Shown in pieces: positions 32,910-41,970 of a DNA stretch of 64,000 nt (position 1 is the stretch's first letter; each line of letters begins with the position of its first letter). The notes under the pieces are model-generated. The model saw only the letters and a program-made list of their open reading frames with translations, was not told the origin of the DNA and searched no databases. A program made the translations under genes and the position numbers. The stretch comes from an uncultured Flavobacteriales bacterium (GTDB lineage Bacteria > Bacteroidota > Bacteroidia > Flavobacteriales_F > PHOS-HE28). Location: NCBI GenBank assembly GCA_937872175.1, contig CALMPI010000017.1:124001-188000 (forward strand), written 5' to 3'.

Positions 32910-33477
32910 CCTCCTGGCGTTTGAGCATCAGGCCCGGGATGATGTAGCCGAACACCATGGCCCCGCAATAGAGCAGGGTGAGCGTGAGGGGGTCGTCGCT
33001 GAAATGCATGGCGATCCCGGCGGCCCAGAAGAGGATGCCTCCGAGGACGAGCGGGCGGAACCGCATGATCTGGCCTGTCATGAACGTGGGGATGCCCGTG
33101 AGCAGCGTGACCATGGCCCCGGGATCACGTCGATCCAGCACGCTGACCACGATCATGATCATCATGGTGATGACGAACGAGGCCCACAGCCAGCCGATCA
33201 GGCCGTCCATGGGATTGTTCACGGGCTCGCGGCGGCCTTGCCGTGCACCGTGAACGGAGCTCACGATGCCGCCGAGGATCCCGGCGATGCCCCAGGGAGC
33301 CCCTTGACCCCAGGCATCGGGCTGGTCGCGCAACACGTAGGTGGCGAACATGGCCAGGGTCAACAGCACCCCCCACATCAGGAAGTAGAAGCTCAGTTTG
33401 CTGAAGCTCTTCTTGGCCTGGCCGATCATGCTCTCGATCAGCCGCAGGCTCTGTTCAGGGGTCATCGGGGTCTCCAT
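32890..33477 (-). CDS. Membrane protein, about 195 aa, of a regulator-linked operon
   Basis: The protein has an N-terminal amphipathic part (EQSLRLIESMIGQAKKSFSK) and about five membrane helices (FLMWGVLLTLAMFATYVL; GILGGIVSSV; SFVITMMIMIVVSVL; GGILFWAAGIAM; YCGAMVFGYIIPGLML). I know it as the membrane partner of the small winged-helix regulators seen in Bacteroidota, without function. Its promoter is the best in the window: TTTG, 19 nt, TATGTTTG (33498-33528). Confidence 0.8.
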   Translation of the reverse strand: METPMTPEQSLRLIESMIGQAKKSFSKLSFYFLMWGVLLTLAMFATYVLRDQPDAWGQGAPWGIAGILGGIVSSVHGARQGRREPVNNPMDGLIGWLWASFVITMMIMIVVSVLDRRDPGAMVTLLTGIPTFMTGQIMRFRPLVLGGILFWAAGIAMHFSDDPLTLTLLYCGAMVFGYIIPGLMLKRQEDALRTA

Positions 33478-33497
33478 CGTCGATCTTGTTTATTGTG

Positions 33498-33528
33498 CAA
33501 ACATAATTGTGTTTACGGAACAAACAAA
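33498..33528 (-). promoter_or_regulatory. Complete Bacteroidota promoter: TTTG-N19-TATGTTTG
   Basis: On the minus strand TTTG (33525-33528) is followed after exactly 19 nt by TATGTTTG (33498-33505), a full match to the -33/-7 consensus. The -7 box ends 20 nt before the ATG at 33477. The region is locally AT-rich. Confidence 0.8.
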
Positions 33529-33537
33529 ATACCGCGC

Positions 33538-33545
33538 TCTCTTTG
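33538..33545 (+). promoter_or_regulatory. -7-like element (TCTCTTTG), leaderless spacing
   Basis: 5 of 6 match to TAnnTTTG, ending 4 nt before the ATG at 33550; divergent from the strong promoter at 33498-33528. Confidence 0.4.
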
Positions 33546-33549
33546 TACC

Positions 33550-34209
33550 ATGCCTTCCCTGTTGATCGCCGGCGCGACAGGCCTCGTGGGCCGGTCCGCC
33601 TTGGAGCAGGCCTTGGCCGACCCCGGGTGGGACCGCGTGGTGGCCTTGGTGCGCAAACCGCTGGCCCCCCACCCCCGGCTCGAGGTCTGGATGGGCGACC
33701 CGGACCTGCTCAGCGGTCTGCGTCCACAGTACGTGGATGCGGTGCTCATCGCCCTCGGCACCACCATGCGACAGGTGGGCGGTGACCGCGCGCGCTTCCG
33801 TCATGTGGACCATGATCTGGTGCTCGGCATCGGCCGATGGGCGCGTGCGCTCGGCGTGCCGATGTGCGGGGTGGTGAGCGCCGTGGGTGCCGATGCACGC
33901 TCGGCCTTCTTCTACAACCGGGTGAAGGGCGAGATGGAAGCGGGCCTGCGTGCGTTGGACCTCCCCGCGCTCCACGTGTTCCATCCCTCCATCCTCACGG
34001 GACCAAGAACGGAGCTGCGCCTGGGTGAGCGGATCGGCATCGGCCTTATGGGCGGCCTGGCCCCGCTGCTTCCCGATCGCTACAAGCCCATGCCGCATGA
34101 TGTGCTGGCCTCGGCGCTGCTGCACGCCGCCCGGCATCCCGGCACGGGCGTGCACGTGCATCACCACGCGGCCATCCGCCGCATGGCCGGTCAGAACACC
34201 ACGGACTGA
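33550..34209 (+). CDS. NAD(P)-binding Rossmann-fold protein (atypical SDR, HTATIP2-like)
   Basis: The 219-residue protein starts directly with a dinucleotide-binding loop (LLIAGATGLVGR), shows LIALGTTMRQVGG and VVSAVGADARSAFFYNRVKGEME (the last with the Tyr-x3-Lys pair), and ends FHPSILTGPRTE..., the pattern of atypical short-chain dehydrogenases like HTATIP2/TIP30 and YbjT-type proteins. Substrate unknown. The frame is open far upstream, but the glycine loop and the -7-like octamer 4 nt before fix the ATG at 33550. The last 19 nt overlap the convergent M23 gene. Confidence 0.88.
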   Translation: MPSLLIAGATGLVGRSALEQALADPGWDRVVALVRKPLAPHPRLEVWMGDPDLLSGLRPQYVDAVLIALGTTMRQVGGDRARFRHVDHDLVLGIGRWARALGVPMCGVVSAVGADARSAFFYNRVKGEMEAGLRALDLPALHVFHPSILTGPRTELRLGERIGIGLMGGLAPLLPDRYKPMPHDVLASALLHAARHPGTGVHVHHHAAIRRMAGQNTTD

Positions 34210-35462
34210 ACCTCCTTGCCGCCGGCCTGGGCCAGGGCGCTCATCAGGCGGTCGCGCTCACGCGTGAACGCTTCGCGGTGAGCGGACGCCACCGGCTCGG
34301 CGCTGGGGAAGTCCTCTCTGCGGTGATCCACCTGATGCCCGTTCTTCCAGAACCTGAAACACACATGCGGGCCCGTGGCCAGGCCCGTACTGCCCACCTC
34401 GCCGATGGTCTCGCCCTGCCGCACCCGCTGACCCGTTCGCACGAGGATCTTCCGCATGTGCAGGTATTGGGTGCTGTACGTGCCGTTGTGGCGCAGCTTC
34501 ACATAGTTGCCGTTTCCGGCGGTGTAGCCCGCCTTTTCCACCACGCCATCACCCACCGCCTGGATGGGTGTACCATAAGGCGCGGCGTAGTCGGTGCCCA
34601 GGTGGGCCTTGAACCTCTTCTGCACCGGGTGGAATCGCCGTTTGCTGAAGCCCGAACTGATCCGGCTGTACTTCAGGGGCGCCTGGAGGAAGGCCTTGCG
34701 CAGGCTGTGGCCTTCCGCGTCGAAGTAGCCGCCCTTCGCACTGTCCGGTGCGAAATGGAAGGCCTCGCGTTCCAGGCCACCACTGCTGTAGCGTGCCGCC
34801 AGCACCTGTGGATCGCCGTACGGCGTTCCGTCCACACTTCGCTCCAGGAAGACCACCGTGAAGCGGTCGCCCTTCTGGATGCGGTAGAAGTCCACCGTCC
34901 AGGCGAAGACCTCGGCCAGCTGCAGGCTCAGCAACGGATCCACGCCGGCGCGTGCCAGGTCGTTGTACAGCGCACCGGTCACCACCACCTCCACGGCACG
35001 CTCGGCGCTGGACACCGGACGGCGGTGCACGTGAACGCCCAATGGCAGCGTGGTGGTGAAGACCACCTGCTCCACGGCATCGGCTTCGTACACGAAGTAG
35101 CGGAGCTGGCGGTGCGCATCATCGGTGAAGATGAAGGCGATGGGATGCCCGGCCCGCATGCGCCGCACGTCGAAGGTGCCCTCGGCCATCCGCACCAGGC
35201 TGTCCACCAGGGGGTAGGGCACGCCGTGCGCGGCCAGCAGGTCGCCGAAGGTGCTGCCGCTGCGCACCTTGCTCCGTTCCACGACGAAACCGTCCAGCGG
35301 TATTCCGTAGGCGCTCGGCGGGTCGGGCACGGTGTCCGCGGCCAGCACCGCCACTGGCTCGGGCACATACTCCACCGGCGGTGTGAGGTCGACCGTCAAC
35401 ACGATGCCGAGCACCAACAGCAGCATGCCGGCCAATGAGCCCCAAAGACGGATCCTCCTCAT
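34191..35462 (-). CDS. M23 family metallopeptidase (LytM-type)
   Basis: The 423-residue protein has an N-terminal membrane anchor (about residues 7-25), a LysM/OapA-like middle (TFGDLLAAHGVPYPLVDSL; FYRIQKGDRFTVVF) and a C-terminal M23 domain. Zinc ligands are visible in HLGTDYAAPYGTP (His and Asp) and GPHVCFRFW (His), the form usual in Bacteroidota, where LytM domains cut peptide bonds in peptidoglycan. It is 83 nt downstream of the DUF3108 gene on the same strand and may share its promoter. Confidence 0.92.
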   Translation of the reverse strand: MRRIRLWGSLAGMLLLVLGIVLTVDLTPPVEYVPEPVAVLAADTVPDPPSAYGIPLDGFVVERSKVRSGSTFGDLLAAHGVPYPLVDSLVRMAEGTFDVRRMRAGHPIAFIFTDDAHRQLRYFVYEADAVEQVVFTTTLPLGVHVHRRPVSSAERAVEVVVTGALYNDLARAGVDPLLSLQLAEVFAWTVDFYRIQKGDRFTVVFLERSVDGTPYGDPQVLAARYSSGGLEREAFHFAPDSAKGGYFDAEGHSLRKAFLQAPLKYSRISSGFSKRRFHPVQKRFKAHLGTDYAAPYGTPIQAVGDGVVEKAGYTAGNGNYVKLRHNGTYSTQYLHMRKILVRTGQRVRQGETIGEVGSTGLATGPHVCFRFWKNGHQVDHRREDFPSAEPVASAHREAFTRERDRLMSALAQAGGKEVQSVVF

Positions 35463-35545
35463 GGATGGGCAAGAAACAGCACCTGCACGAGCGGGAACGC
35501 TTGTGGCGCCCGGATCATTTCAACGTCGCGTTGGGGATAGCGCAC

Positions 35546-36361
35546 CTACTTCACCTTGGCGATCGGGTGCACCAGCCCCTCATGGCCGCTGAGCTCCATC
35601 TTGATGGAGCCTACCAGCACCTTGGCCTGGGCCAGCACCGGGATCCGATTGCCGTCGTCCGTGATCCATACGTTGAGGTCGTCGTTGGTGGCGAAGATGC
35701 GGCCCTCCTGCACCACCGGTTGGAACTTGAGGCAGCGATAGCGGCCATTGCGGATCTTGATCGTCTCGCGGCCGATGAAGCGCATGCGCAACGGCCACAG
35801 TTCATCGTCCAGGAAGCAGGGGATGGTGAACTCCTGGCCCGGGGTCACGCTCGAGAGGTCGAGCGTACGGGCGTAGTAGAAGGCGCTGAGCATGTCCTGA
35901 ACGTGAAGCGGCACGGCATGGGTGCGCTGCTTCTGGGTGGTCACCACCTGCTTGTGCTGCAGGTACACGTAGTCCTGCGAGAACGCGTAGCCCCCCTCGC
36001 TCACGCTGCGTTTGAAGATCCAGGGGAACACGCCATCGCGGTCGAACCAGGTGTCGTAACGGTCGTCCACCTTGTAGAAGAGGTTGAAGGCGCCCAAGCT
36101 GCGACCCACGCCCTTGGCGTGCAGCAGTGGCCGTCCCTCCATGCGCAGCTCGCTCTCCTGCAGCTCCAGCACAGCCTCGCCGGCATCCATCAGGCCATAG
36201 TGCACCACATATGTGAGGCGTTCACCGGGCTTGAACGCATCGTGCGACAGGCTGCGCAACGTGCGTTCGCCGGCCACCGGCACCACGGGCATGGGCGCCT
36301 GCGCGCGGCCCGGACCGAAGCCCAGGACCAGCAGGGCGGACAATAGACCGCGTTGGAACAT
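35546..36361 (-). CDS. DUF3108 family secreted protein
   Basis: The 271-residue protein has a signal peptide (LLSALLVLGFGPGRAQA) and the DUF3108 pattern: AFKPGERLTYVVHYGLMDAG near residue 45, DDRYDTWFDRDG, an RNGRYRCLKFQPVVQEGRIF block and WITDDGNRIPVLAQAKVLVG. In Bacteroidota these are periplasmic or outer-membrane-associated proteins of unknown role. The ATG at 36361 is preferred over an upstream frame extension because the signal peptide starts there; a CACCTTTG element lies 13 nt upstream. The M23 peptidase gene follows. Confidence 0.88.
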   Translation of the reverse strand: MFQRGLLSALLVLGFGPGRAQAPMPVVPVAGERTLRSLSHDAFKPGERLTYVVHYGLMDAGEAVLELQESELRMEGRPLLHAKGVGRSLGAFNLFYKVDDRYDTWFDRDGVFPWIFKRSVSEGGYAFSQDYVYLQHKQVVTTQKQRTHAVPLHVQDMLSAFYYARTLDLSSVTPGQEFTIPCFLDDELWPLRMRFIGRETIKIRNGRYRCLKFQPVVQEGRIFATNDDLNVWITDDGNRIPVLAQAKVLVGSIKMELSGHEGLVHPIAKVK

Positions 36362-36374
36362 GGCCTTCTCCACG

Positions 36375-36382
36375 CAAAGGTG
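36375..36382 (-). promoter_or_regulatory. -7 promoter element (CACCTTTG)
   Basis: 5 of 6 match to TAnnTTTG, ending 13 nt before the ATG at 36361. Confidence 0.4.
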
Positions 36383-36641
36383 ATGCCGATCGCTGCGGTC
36401 GATCCTCCGCAGGCGATCGCGCACGCTGGCGCGTGGCATGCTGTCACCTCAGCCCGGCTTGCGCCGGCACGGAGCAGGGAACGGCACGACACGCATCGAC
36501 CGGAGGCACCTCCTGGATGACACCGCAGCCAGGCAAGAGCGCTCCGGACCCGTTGTGCATCCTGAGGGTCGGGAGGTCGTGGTCTCCCACGGTACTCTGG
36601 ATCTCAGCCACGACGAGGAAGTCCGGCCGGCCCCGCACGAC

Positions 36642-38960
36642 CTACGGCAGTTGCGCGTTCCGCACCGCCGTGGGCACGGTGCCGCCGATGTTCTGCAACA
36701 GGATGTCGCGGTCGTTGTTGCCACCGGTGTACTTCACCTGTGCGTCCAGGTTCACGTCCTCGGCGCGGTACTGGCCGTTGAGGGTGGTGGTGGGCACGGT
36801 GCCGCCGATGGCCGTGAGGATGGGATCGCGGTCGTTGCCGCCGCCGGTGTACTTCACCTGTGCATTGAAGGTGACGTCGCCGGCCCACAGGGCGAGGGTG
36901 GGGAAGGCACCGGTGATGGACTTGCGCGCGTCGGTGCCCAGGATGCCGAAGAGGGTGCCGGTGAACTCCATCCAGGCGGTGGACACGGGGGTGAGGTTCC
37001 ACAGGTCGCTGGTGCAGATGGCCAGGTGGTTGCGGTGGCGGAAGCTCACCACATAGAGGTCCGCCGGTACATCGAGCCGCACGGGGCTGGATCCGTCCAC
37101 ATCGACCACGTCACCGTCGCGTTGGAGCAGGGCGGCGCGCGAGTAGACCACCACATCGGGGTCGGCATCGTCCCGCAGCTCCATCAGCACCCAGTCCACG
37201 ATGGCGTTGTTGCCGGTGACGGCCAGCACGGCCGGGGCCACGGTCTCGCCGCCCCCGCCGATGTACGCATAGCCCAGGGCGGTGTAGGGTTCGGTGGCGG
37301 GGATCAGGCCTTGAGCGCGGAGCGCGTCGTTCATCAGGCCGGTGCTGCTGTTGTACGGTCCTTCCAGGAAGAGGCGGGGGGTGGCCAGGGGCCGCAGCAC
37401 GCTGGACACCGCGGCGAAGGCGTTCACCAGGCCGTGGCCGTACTGGATGTCGAAGCCGGTGGTGCCGAGGTCGGTGGCGGTGGTCTGCAGCACCTGTTCC
37501 ACTTCAGCGGCGGTGAGGGAGGGGTCGGCGCTCAGCACCAGGGCCGCCACGCCGGCGGCGTAGGGCGAGGCGAAGGAGGTGCCCTGCACCACCGCATAGT
37601 CGCCGCTGCTGTATCCGGCGCTGCCGGTGCGGTCCGTGCTGTTGATGGAGCTTCCCGGGGCGGAGAAGGACAGGTTCGCGTTGAAGTTGCTGAAGGAGGA
37701 CAGGGCTCCGGTGCGCGTGATGGAGCTGACGGCATTGACGGTGGACAGGCTGCTGGGATAGCTCAGCGCGTTGCTGGCATCGTTGCCGGCGCTGGCGAAG
37801 TGCACCATGCCGCCGTTGCGCGTGTTGGTGTACGCCGTTTCGATGGTGGCGCTGGTGAAGCCGTAGTAGTTGCTGTTGTTGGTGACGCGCGCGCCGATGG
37901 TGACCGCCCAGTCGAGGGAGGCCACCGTCCAGCTGGCCTGGCTGCTCCAGTTGCCGTTGCTGGTGGTGCCGATCATGGTGCGTGCGCTGGCGCTCCGTGT
38001 CCCCGGGGCCACGCCCACGGTGCCGAGGCTGTTGTTGATGGTGGCGCTGACGCAGCCGGCCACGGCGGTGCCATGGTTGTCGAAGCTGTTGGCGGGTCCG
38101 CCGCCCACCGAGCCGTCGTTCGTGGTGTTGGTGCCCGGCACCTGCATGATGTCCGGGTGGGTCTGCTCCACGCCGGTGTCGATGATCACCGTGATGATGA
38201 AGGCGCTTCCCTGCGTGAGGTCCCAGGCCTGGGAGGCCTTCATGTCGATGCCTGCCGTGCCGCCGCTCTGCCCGGTGTTCAGCAGGCCCCAGCAGCTGGT
38301 GAACTGCGGGTCGTTCGGCACCAGGTCGCCGCGTCCGCTGAAGACCATGTCGGGTTCGGCCTCCAGCAGTTCAGCGCGCAGGGCCAGCGCATTGGCGGCG
38401 GCGATCACCGCGGCGCCGGTGCGCAGCTGTGGGCTGCGCAGCACGGTGACCCCGGTGGCGGGGAACTCCTGGTGCACCGTGAGCCCCACCTGCCGCGCGA
38501 GCGCTTCGCGGCCTTCGGCATCGATGCCGAAGGCAAAGGCCGCCAGCACCTGTGGCGTCGGGAACATCAGGCCGCCCAGATCGTCGACGTACGCCGCAGC
38601 GGCGAAGGTGACGCCGGGCATGTGGGCGATGGTGTTCACCAGGTCCTGTTGCGCCTCCGGCGTCAAGGCACCGGTGTTCAGCACCACCCAACCGTGCACC
38701 GCATGCGGTTCGACGCGACCGGATCCCAGCCCCAGCTCCGGCAGGCCCTCGCGCAGGATCGTGGCGTACCGCTGGGGATCGGGATGCACGGCGATCCGGG
38801 TGGGGTCCGGGCGAAGGGCGACGTGCGCCTTGTGGCGGACCACGGTCGGTGGCTGTGCCGCGTGGACCGGTCGGGGAGCGAGAAGCAGGAGGAGCGCACC
38901 GAGGAACAGGGTCAGGGTGGTGCGGGGCTGCCATCGGGCAGCTGCGGATGTGCAGCGCAT
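36642..38960 (-). CDS. Secreted S8 (subtilisin-like) peptidase with a duplicated dockerin-like tail
   Basis: The 772-residue protein has a signal peptide (LFLGALLLLLAPRPVHA) and a propeptide-like region to about residue 230. The S8 catalytic residues are all present: Asp in IIDTGVEQTHPD, His in NHGTAVAGCV, the oxyanion Asn in HFASAGNDAS and Ser in GTSFASPYAAG. A beta-rich part follows, and the tail contains two copies of a 40-residue unit (WAGDVTFNAQVKYTGGGNDRD and EDVNLDAQVKYTGGNNDRD, each ending IGGTVPT). These look like degenerate dockerin/EF-hand loops and replace the usual T9SS tail. The ATG at 38960 is preferred since the signal follows. Confidence 0.92.
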   Translation of the reverse strand: MRCTSAAARWQPRTTLTLFLGALLLLLAPRPVHAAQPPTVVRHKAHVALRPDPTRIAVHPDPQRYATILREGLPELGLGSGRVEPHAVHGWVVLNTGALTPEAQQDLVNTIAHMPGVTFAAAAYVDDLGGLMFPTPQVLAAFAFGIDAEGREALARQVGLTVHQEFPATGVTVLRSPQLRTGAAVIAAANALALRAELLEAEPDMVFSGRGDLVPNDPQFTSCWGLLNTGQSGGTAGIDMKASQAWDLTQGSAFIITVIIDTGVEQTHPDIMQVPGTNTTNDGSVGGGPANSFDNHGTAVAGCVSATINNSLGTVGVAPGTRSASARTMIGTTSNGNWSSQASWTVASLDWAVTIGARVTNNSNYYGFTSATIETAYTNTRNGGMVHFASAGNDASNALSYPSSLSTVNAVSSITRTGALSSFSNFNANLSFSAPGSSINSTDRTGSAGYSSGDYAVVQGTSFASPYAAGVAALVLSADPSLTAAEVEQVLQTTATDLGTTGFDIQYGHGLVNAFAAVSSVLRPLATPRLFLEGPYNSSTGLMNDALRAQGLIPATEPYTALGYAYIGGGGETVAPAVLAVTGNNAIVDWVLMELRDDADPDVVVYSRAALLQRDGDVVDVDGSSPVRLDVPADLYVVSFRHRNHLAICTSDLWNLTPVSTAWMEFTGTLFGILGTDARKSITGAFPTLALWAGDVTFNAQVKYTGGGNDRDPILTAIGGTVPTTTLNGQYRAEDVNLDAQVKYTGGNNDRDILLQNIGGTVPTAVRNAQLP

Positions 38961-38976
38961 GTGGGGTGGGTTGCGG

Positions 38977-38984
38977 TGAAGGTA
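38977..38984 (-). promoter_or_regulatory. -7-like element (TACCTTCA)
   Basis: 4 of 6 match to TAnnTTTG, ending 16 nt before the S8 peptidase ATG. Confidence 0.3.
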
Positions 38985-39165
38985 GGGGACACGGCCGACT
39001 CGGAATGGCGCGAGCGGAACGGGGCCCGCATCAAGGTCCCAGGCCGTCACATCAGGATGCTGCGCGTGTCCGCACGCCACCACGTCATCGGGCTTCCATG
39101 CCGCATGCGAAGGAAGGTCAGATCAGGCTCCCGGCCCGATCAGGGCGACCACGAACGATCGCGAT

Positions 39166-39173
39166 TAGCTTCG
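39166..39173 (+). promoter_or_regulatory. -7 promoter element (TAGCTTCG), leaderless spacing
   Basis: 5 of 6 match to TAnnTTTG, ending 5 nt before the ATG at 39179. Confidence 0.45.
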
Positions 39174-39178
39174 TGAAC

Positions 39179-41656
39179 ATGAACCCACGACGCCTGCCTG
39201 CGGCCACAAGCCGGCCGCTGTTCCTCCTCGTCGCACTCCCTGCGCTCTGCCAGGCCCAGTTCGGTCCTCCGCAGCTTGTGCACGAGGCACCGATCCGTTC
39301 CTTGCAGCGCAGCGCGGTGGGGGATGTGGACGGCGACGGCCTGAACGACATCGTGCTGGGTGCGGACTTCCGCGCGGACCTGGGGTGGATGAAGGGGCTG
39401 GGGCCCGATGCGTTCGGACCGGTGCGCGTACTGGAGCCCCAGAGCACGGGCATCACCGAACTTCGGCTGGCCGACCTGGATGCGGACGGCGACATGGACA
39501 TCCTGGCGAGCACCGATGACGGGAGCATCTTTTGGAAGGCCAACGACGGAGGGGCCAACTTCGGCGCACGGCAGATGCTGCTCACCGGTGGGGCCAACCA
39601 GTTCGCCTTCTTCGACCTGGCCGATCTGGACGGCGACACCGATGCGGACCTGAGCTACGCGGTGGCCGAGACCGGGGTGGCCGCCTGGTGCGAGAACCTG
39701 GGTGGCGGCGCATTCAGCCCGGCGACGGCATTGACCCCGAGCACCTTCGGTGCGGGGCTGGTGCAGGCCGGTGATCTGGACGGGGATGGCGATACGGACC
39801 TGTTGATCGGTGGGGCCACCCTCGTGCGCTGGTACGAGAACGACGGCACGGGCCTCTTCACGGCCACGCACGACGTGTACACCGGCAGCAGCAACCATGC
39901 CCAGTTGGTGCTGGGTGATGTGGATGGCGATGCGGATCCGGACATCGTGGGGGCCACGGGATCATCCGGAGCGAACGACTTCGAGCTGCGCCTGTATACG
40001 AACAACGGGGCCGGCGCCTTCTCCGCGGCCACGGTGGTGCAGACCTATGTGCATGTGAACAACGGCTTGGAGCTGGTGGATGTGGACGGCGATGGGGACC
40101 GCGACATCCTGGCCCGGGCGACCGCACCGAACGACGGCCTCTTCCGCATCCGGAAGTACGTCAACAGCGGCACCGGCACCTTCGCCACACCGGTCGTGGT
40201 CGATCAGCTGCACATGAACCACTTCCGCAGTGGCGATGTGGACGCGGATGGTGATCGTGACCTGGTGGTGCTCTACGAGGGAGGACACATGGTGGAGGTG
40301 CGGGACAATGCCGGTGACGGCCTGTTCGCCGTGCCCATCACGCACCACGCGGACTACGCCGGCTGCACGCGGACCCAGGCGGTGGACATGGACCAGGATG
40401 GGGACCTGGACATCGCCACATCGCAGTCCAACGTGGGCGGCATCATTTGGTACGAGGATGTCGGTGGCCTCGATTTCGATGTTCCGCACGTCGTGGTGGC
40501 CGATCGGTCTTACGCCGCTGTGGTGATGGAGGTGAAGGACATGGATGCCGATGGGGTGGTGGACATCGTGGCCTCTGAAGGGACCACGGGGTTCGTGTAC
40601 TGGATGCGCGGGCTCGGCGCAGGGGCCTTCGGGCCCCGTGTCAACCTGTATGCCTTGGCCGACGGATCGAGCAGCTTCGCGCTGGTCGACCTGGATGGGG
40701 ATGGCGACGAGGACATCGTGGTCCCATGTCCCCAACAAGGGCGGGTCATCTGGATCCGCAACGAAGGCAACGGCACGTTCGCCCTGCCGGCGTTCCCCAA
40801 CATCGGCACCGGCCTGCAGGGTCCGGTGCGGGCGGTGCCCATGGATGTGGATGGCGATGGGGATACGGATGTGATCAGCTCCGCATCCACCAACGGCAAC
40901 ATCCAATGGCACCGCAACGATGGCTACAACGGTCCCGGGACACCCGTGAGCACCACGATCACCGCCAGCGGCGCGGACGCTGGCACCCTCTGCCTGTTGG
41001 ACGTGGATGCGGACGGCGAGGAGGACATCGTGTACGAGCGGATCTCGGACCATGCCCTGGTCTGGCGTCAACGCACAGGGCCCTCCACCTTCGCAGCGGC
41101 AGCGGTGCTCACCACGGTCATCGGGAACGCAGAGAGCATGGTGGTGCACGATGTGGACCAGGACGGTGACGGCGACCTCTTGTTCCGGATCGGTTTCGGC
41201 GGCGATCAGTTCTGGTCCCGGAACGACGGAGCGGGTGTGTTCGCGGCAACGGCGGTGCTCCTCGCCGGTGCAAGCGCCCTGGGCTTCGCCGACCTGGATG
41301 GTGATGGCAGCGATGACGTCATTTACCACCTCGGGGTGCAGGAGCAGTTGGTGTGGTCGGGCAACCAGTTCAACATCAACACAGGCCTGTCCGCGTCCGA
41401 GCCCGTGCACCCGGGCACTGTCCGTGTCCATCCCAACCCCGCCACGGAGGCCTTCACCGTCAGCTGGTCGATGCCGGATGAGCCCACGCACCTCGAGCTG
41501 TTCGACGCCACGGGCCGTTGTGTGCTGGTTCAACGGATCAGTGGAGGGCAGCAGGCCGTTGTGCCCGGTGCGGGGCTGGAGCCGGGCCGCTACGTCTTGC
41601 GCGTGCGACGGGACGGGACGGTACTGGGCCGGAGCGCGGTGGTGCTTATGCGCTAG
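39179..41656 (+). CDS. FG-GAP/VCBS repeat protein with T9SS type A sorting domain
   Basis: The 825-residue protein has a signal peptide (LFLLVALPALCQAQ) and at least fourteen FG-GAP/VCBS-type units, each marked by a calcium-loop string such as DVDGDGLNDIVLG, DLDADGDMDILAS or DVDGDGDTDVISS; they should form one or two seven-bladed beta-propellers. The C-terminal 80 residues (VHPNPATEAFTVSW, LELFDATGRCVL, GLEPGRYVLRV) form a T9SS type A domain. It is a secreted or surface-attached protein; the ligand is unknown. The ATG at 39179 fits the signal and the -7 box 5 nt upstream. The frame is open much earlier but without a plausible start. Confidence 0.93.
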   Translation: MNPRRLPAATSRPLFLLVALPALCQAQFGPPQLVHEAPIRSLQRSAVGDVDGDGLNDIVLGADFRADLGWMKGLGPDAFGPVRVLEPQSTGITELRLADLDADGDMDILASTDDGSIFWKANDGGANFGARQMLLTGGANQFAFFDLADLDGDTDADLSYAVAETGVAAWCENLGGGAFSPATALTPSTFGAGLVQAGDLDGDGDTDLLIGGATLVRWYENDGTGLFTATHDVYTGSSNHAQLVLGDVDGDADPDIVGATGSSGANDFELRLYTNNGAGAFSAATVVQTYVHVNNGLELVDVDGDGDRDILARATAPNDGLFRIRKYVNSGTGTFATPVVVDQLHMNHFRSGDVDADGDRDLVVLYEGGHMVEVRDNAGDGLFAVPITHHADYAGCTRTQAVDMDQDGDLDIATSQSNVGGIIWYEDVGGLDFDVPHVVVADRSYAAVVMEVKDMDADGVVDIVASEGTTGFVYWMRGLGAGAFGPRVNLYALADGSSSFALVDLDGDGDEDIVVPCPQQGRVIWIRNEGNGTFALPAFPNIGTGLQGPVRAVPMDVDGDGDTDVISSASTNGNIQWHRNDGYNGPGTPVSTTITASGADAGTLCLLDVDADGEEDIVYERISDHALVWRQRTGPSTFAAAAVLTTVIGNAESMVVHDVDQDGDGDLLFRIGFGGDQFWSRNDGAGVFAATAVLLAGASALGFADLDGDGSDDVIYHLGVQEQLVWSGNQFNINTGLSASEPVHPGTVRVHPNPATEAFTVSWSMPDEPTHLELFDATGRCVLVQRISGGQQAVVPGAGLEPGRYVLRVRRDGTVLGRSAVVLMR

Positions 41657-41688
41657 GCGCGCCCGTGGCGCAGCCTTCGGCGACGGAC

Positions 41689-41829
41689 CTATGGTGCGTT
41701 CGTGTGCAGCAACTCCACGACCTGCGCACCGTCATCGCCGACGATGAACAGGTGGTAGGGCCCGGGCGCCAGGACGGCCACTTCGAGCGCCAATGGGGCT
41801 GAAGGTGTGAGCGTGGCACGGTGTTCCGG
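41689..41829 (-). pseudogene. Orphan C-terminal fragment of a possible T9SS cargo
   Basis: On the minus strand the string LALEVAVLAPGPYHLFIVG followed by DDGAQVVELL and a TAG at 41689 looks like the last strands of a T9SS sorting domain, but no upstream gene body exists: the plus-strand gene at 41971 takes its place. It may be the remnant of a cargo gene cut by rearrangement, or chance. The rest of the 314-nt gap (41657-41970) shows no clear promoter or gene. Confidence 0.3.
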
Positions 41830-41970
41830 TGGGTTCGCTGCCGCTGCTGGTGGCGCGGGATCGGTCGATCCACCAGTGTCCACACCTACGCAACACATCG
41901 GCAACCGTTGCTGCAACGCCCCGTCTTGCAGGGCGTGGCCCCGGGCACCAACGCTTGGCGCTTCAGATCC

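Noticed and set aside
36444-36638. 64-codon minus-strand frame between the S8 peptidase and DUF3108 genes
   Set aside because: No signal, motif or promoter; the 259-nt gap is better left as non-coding.
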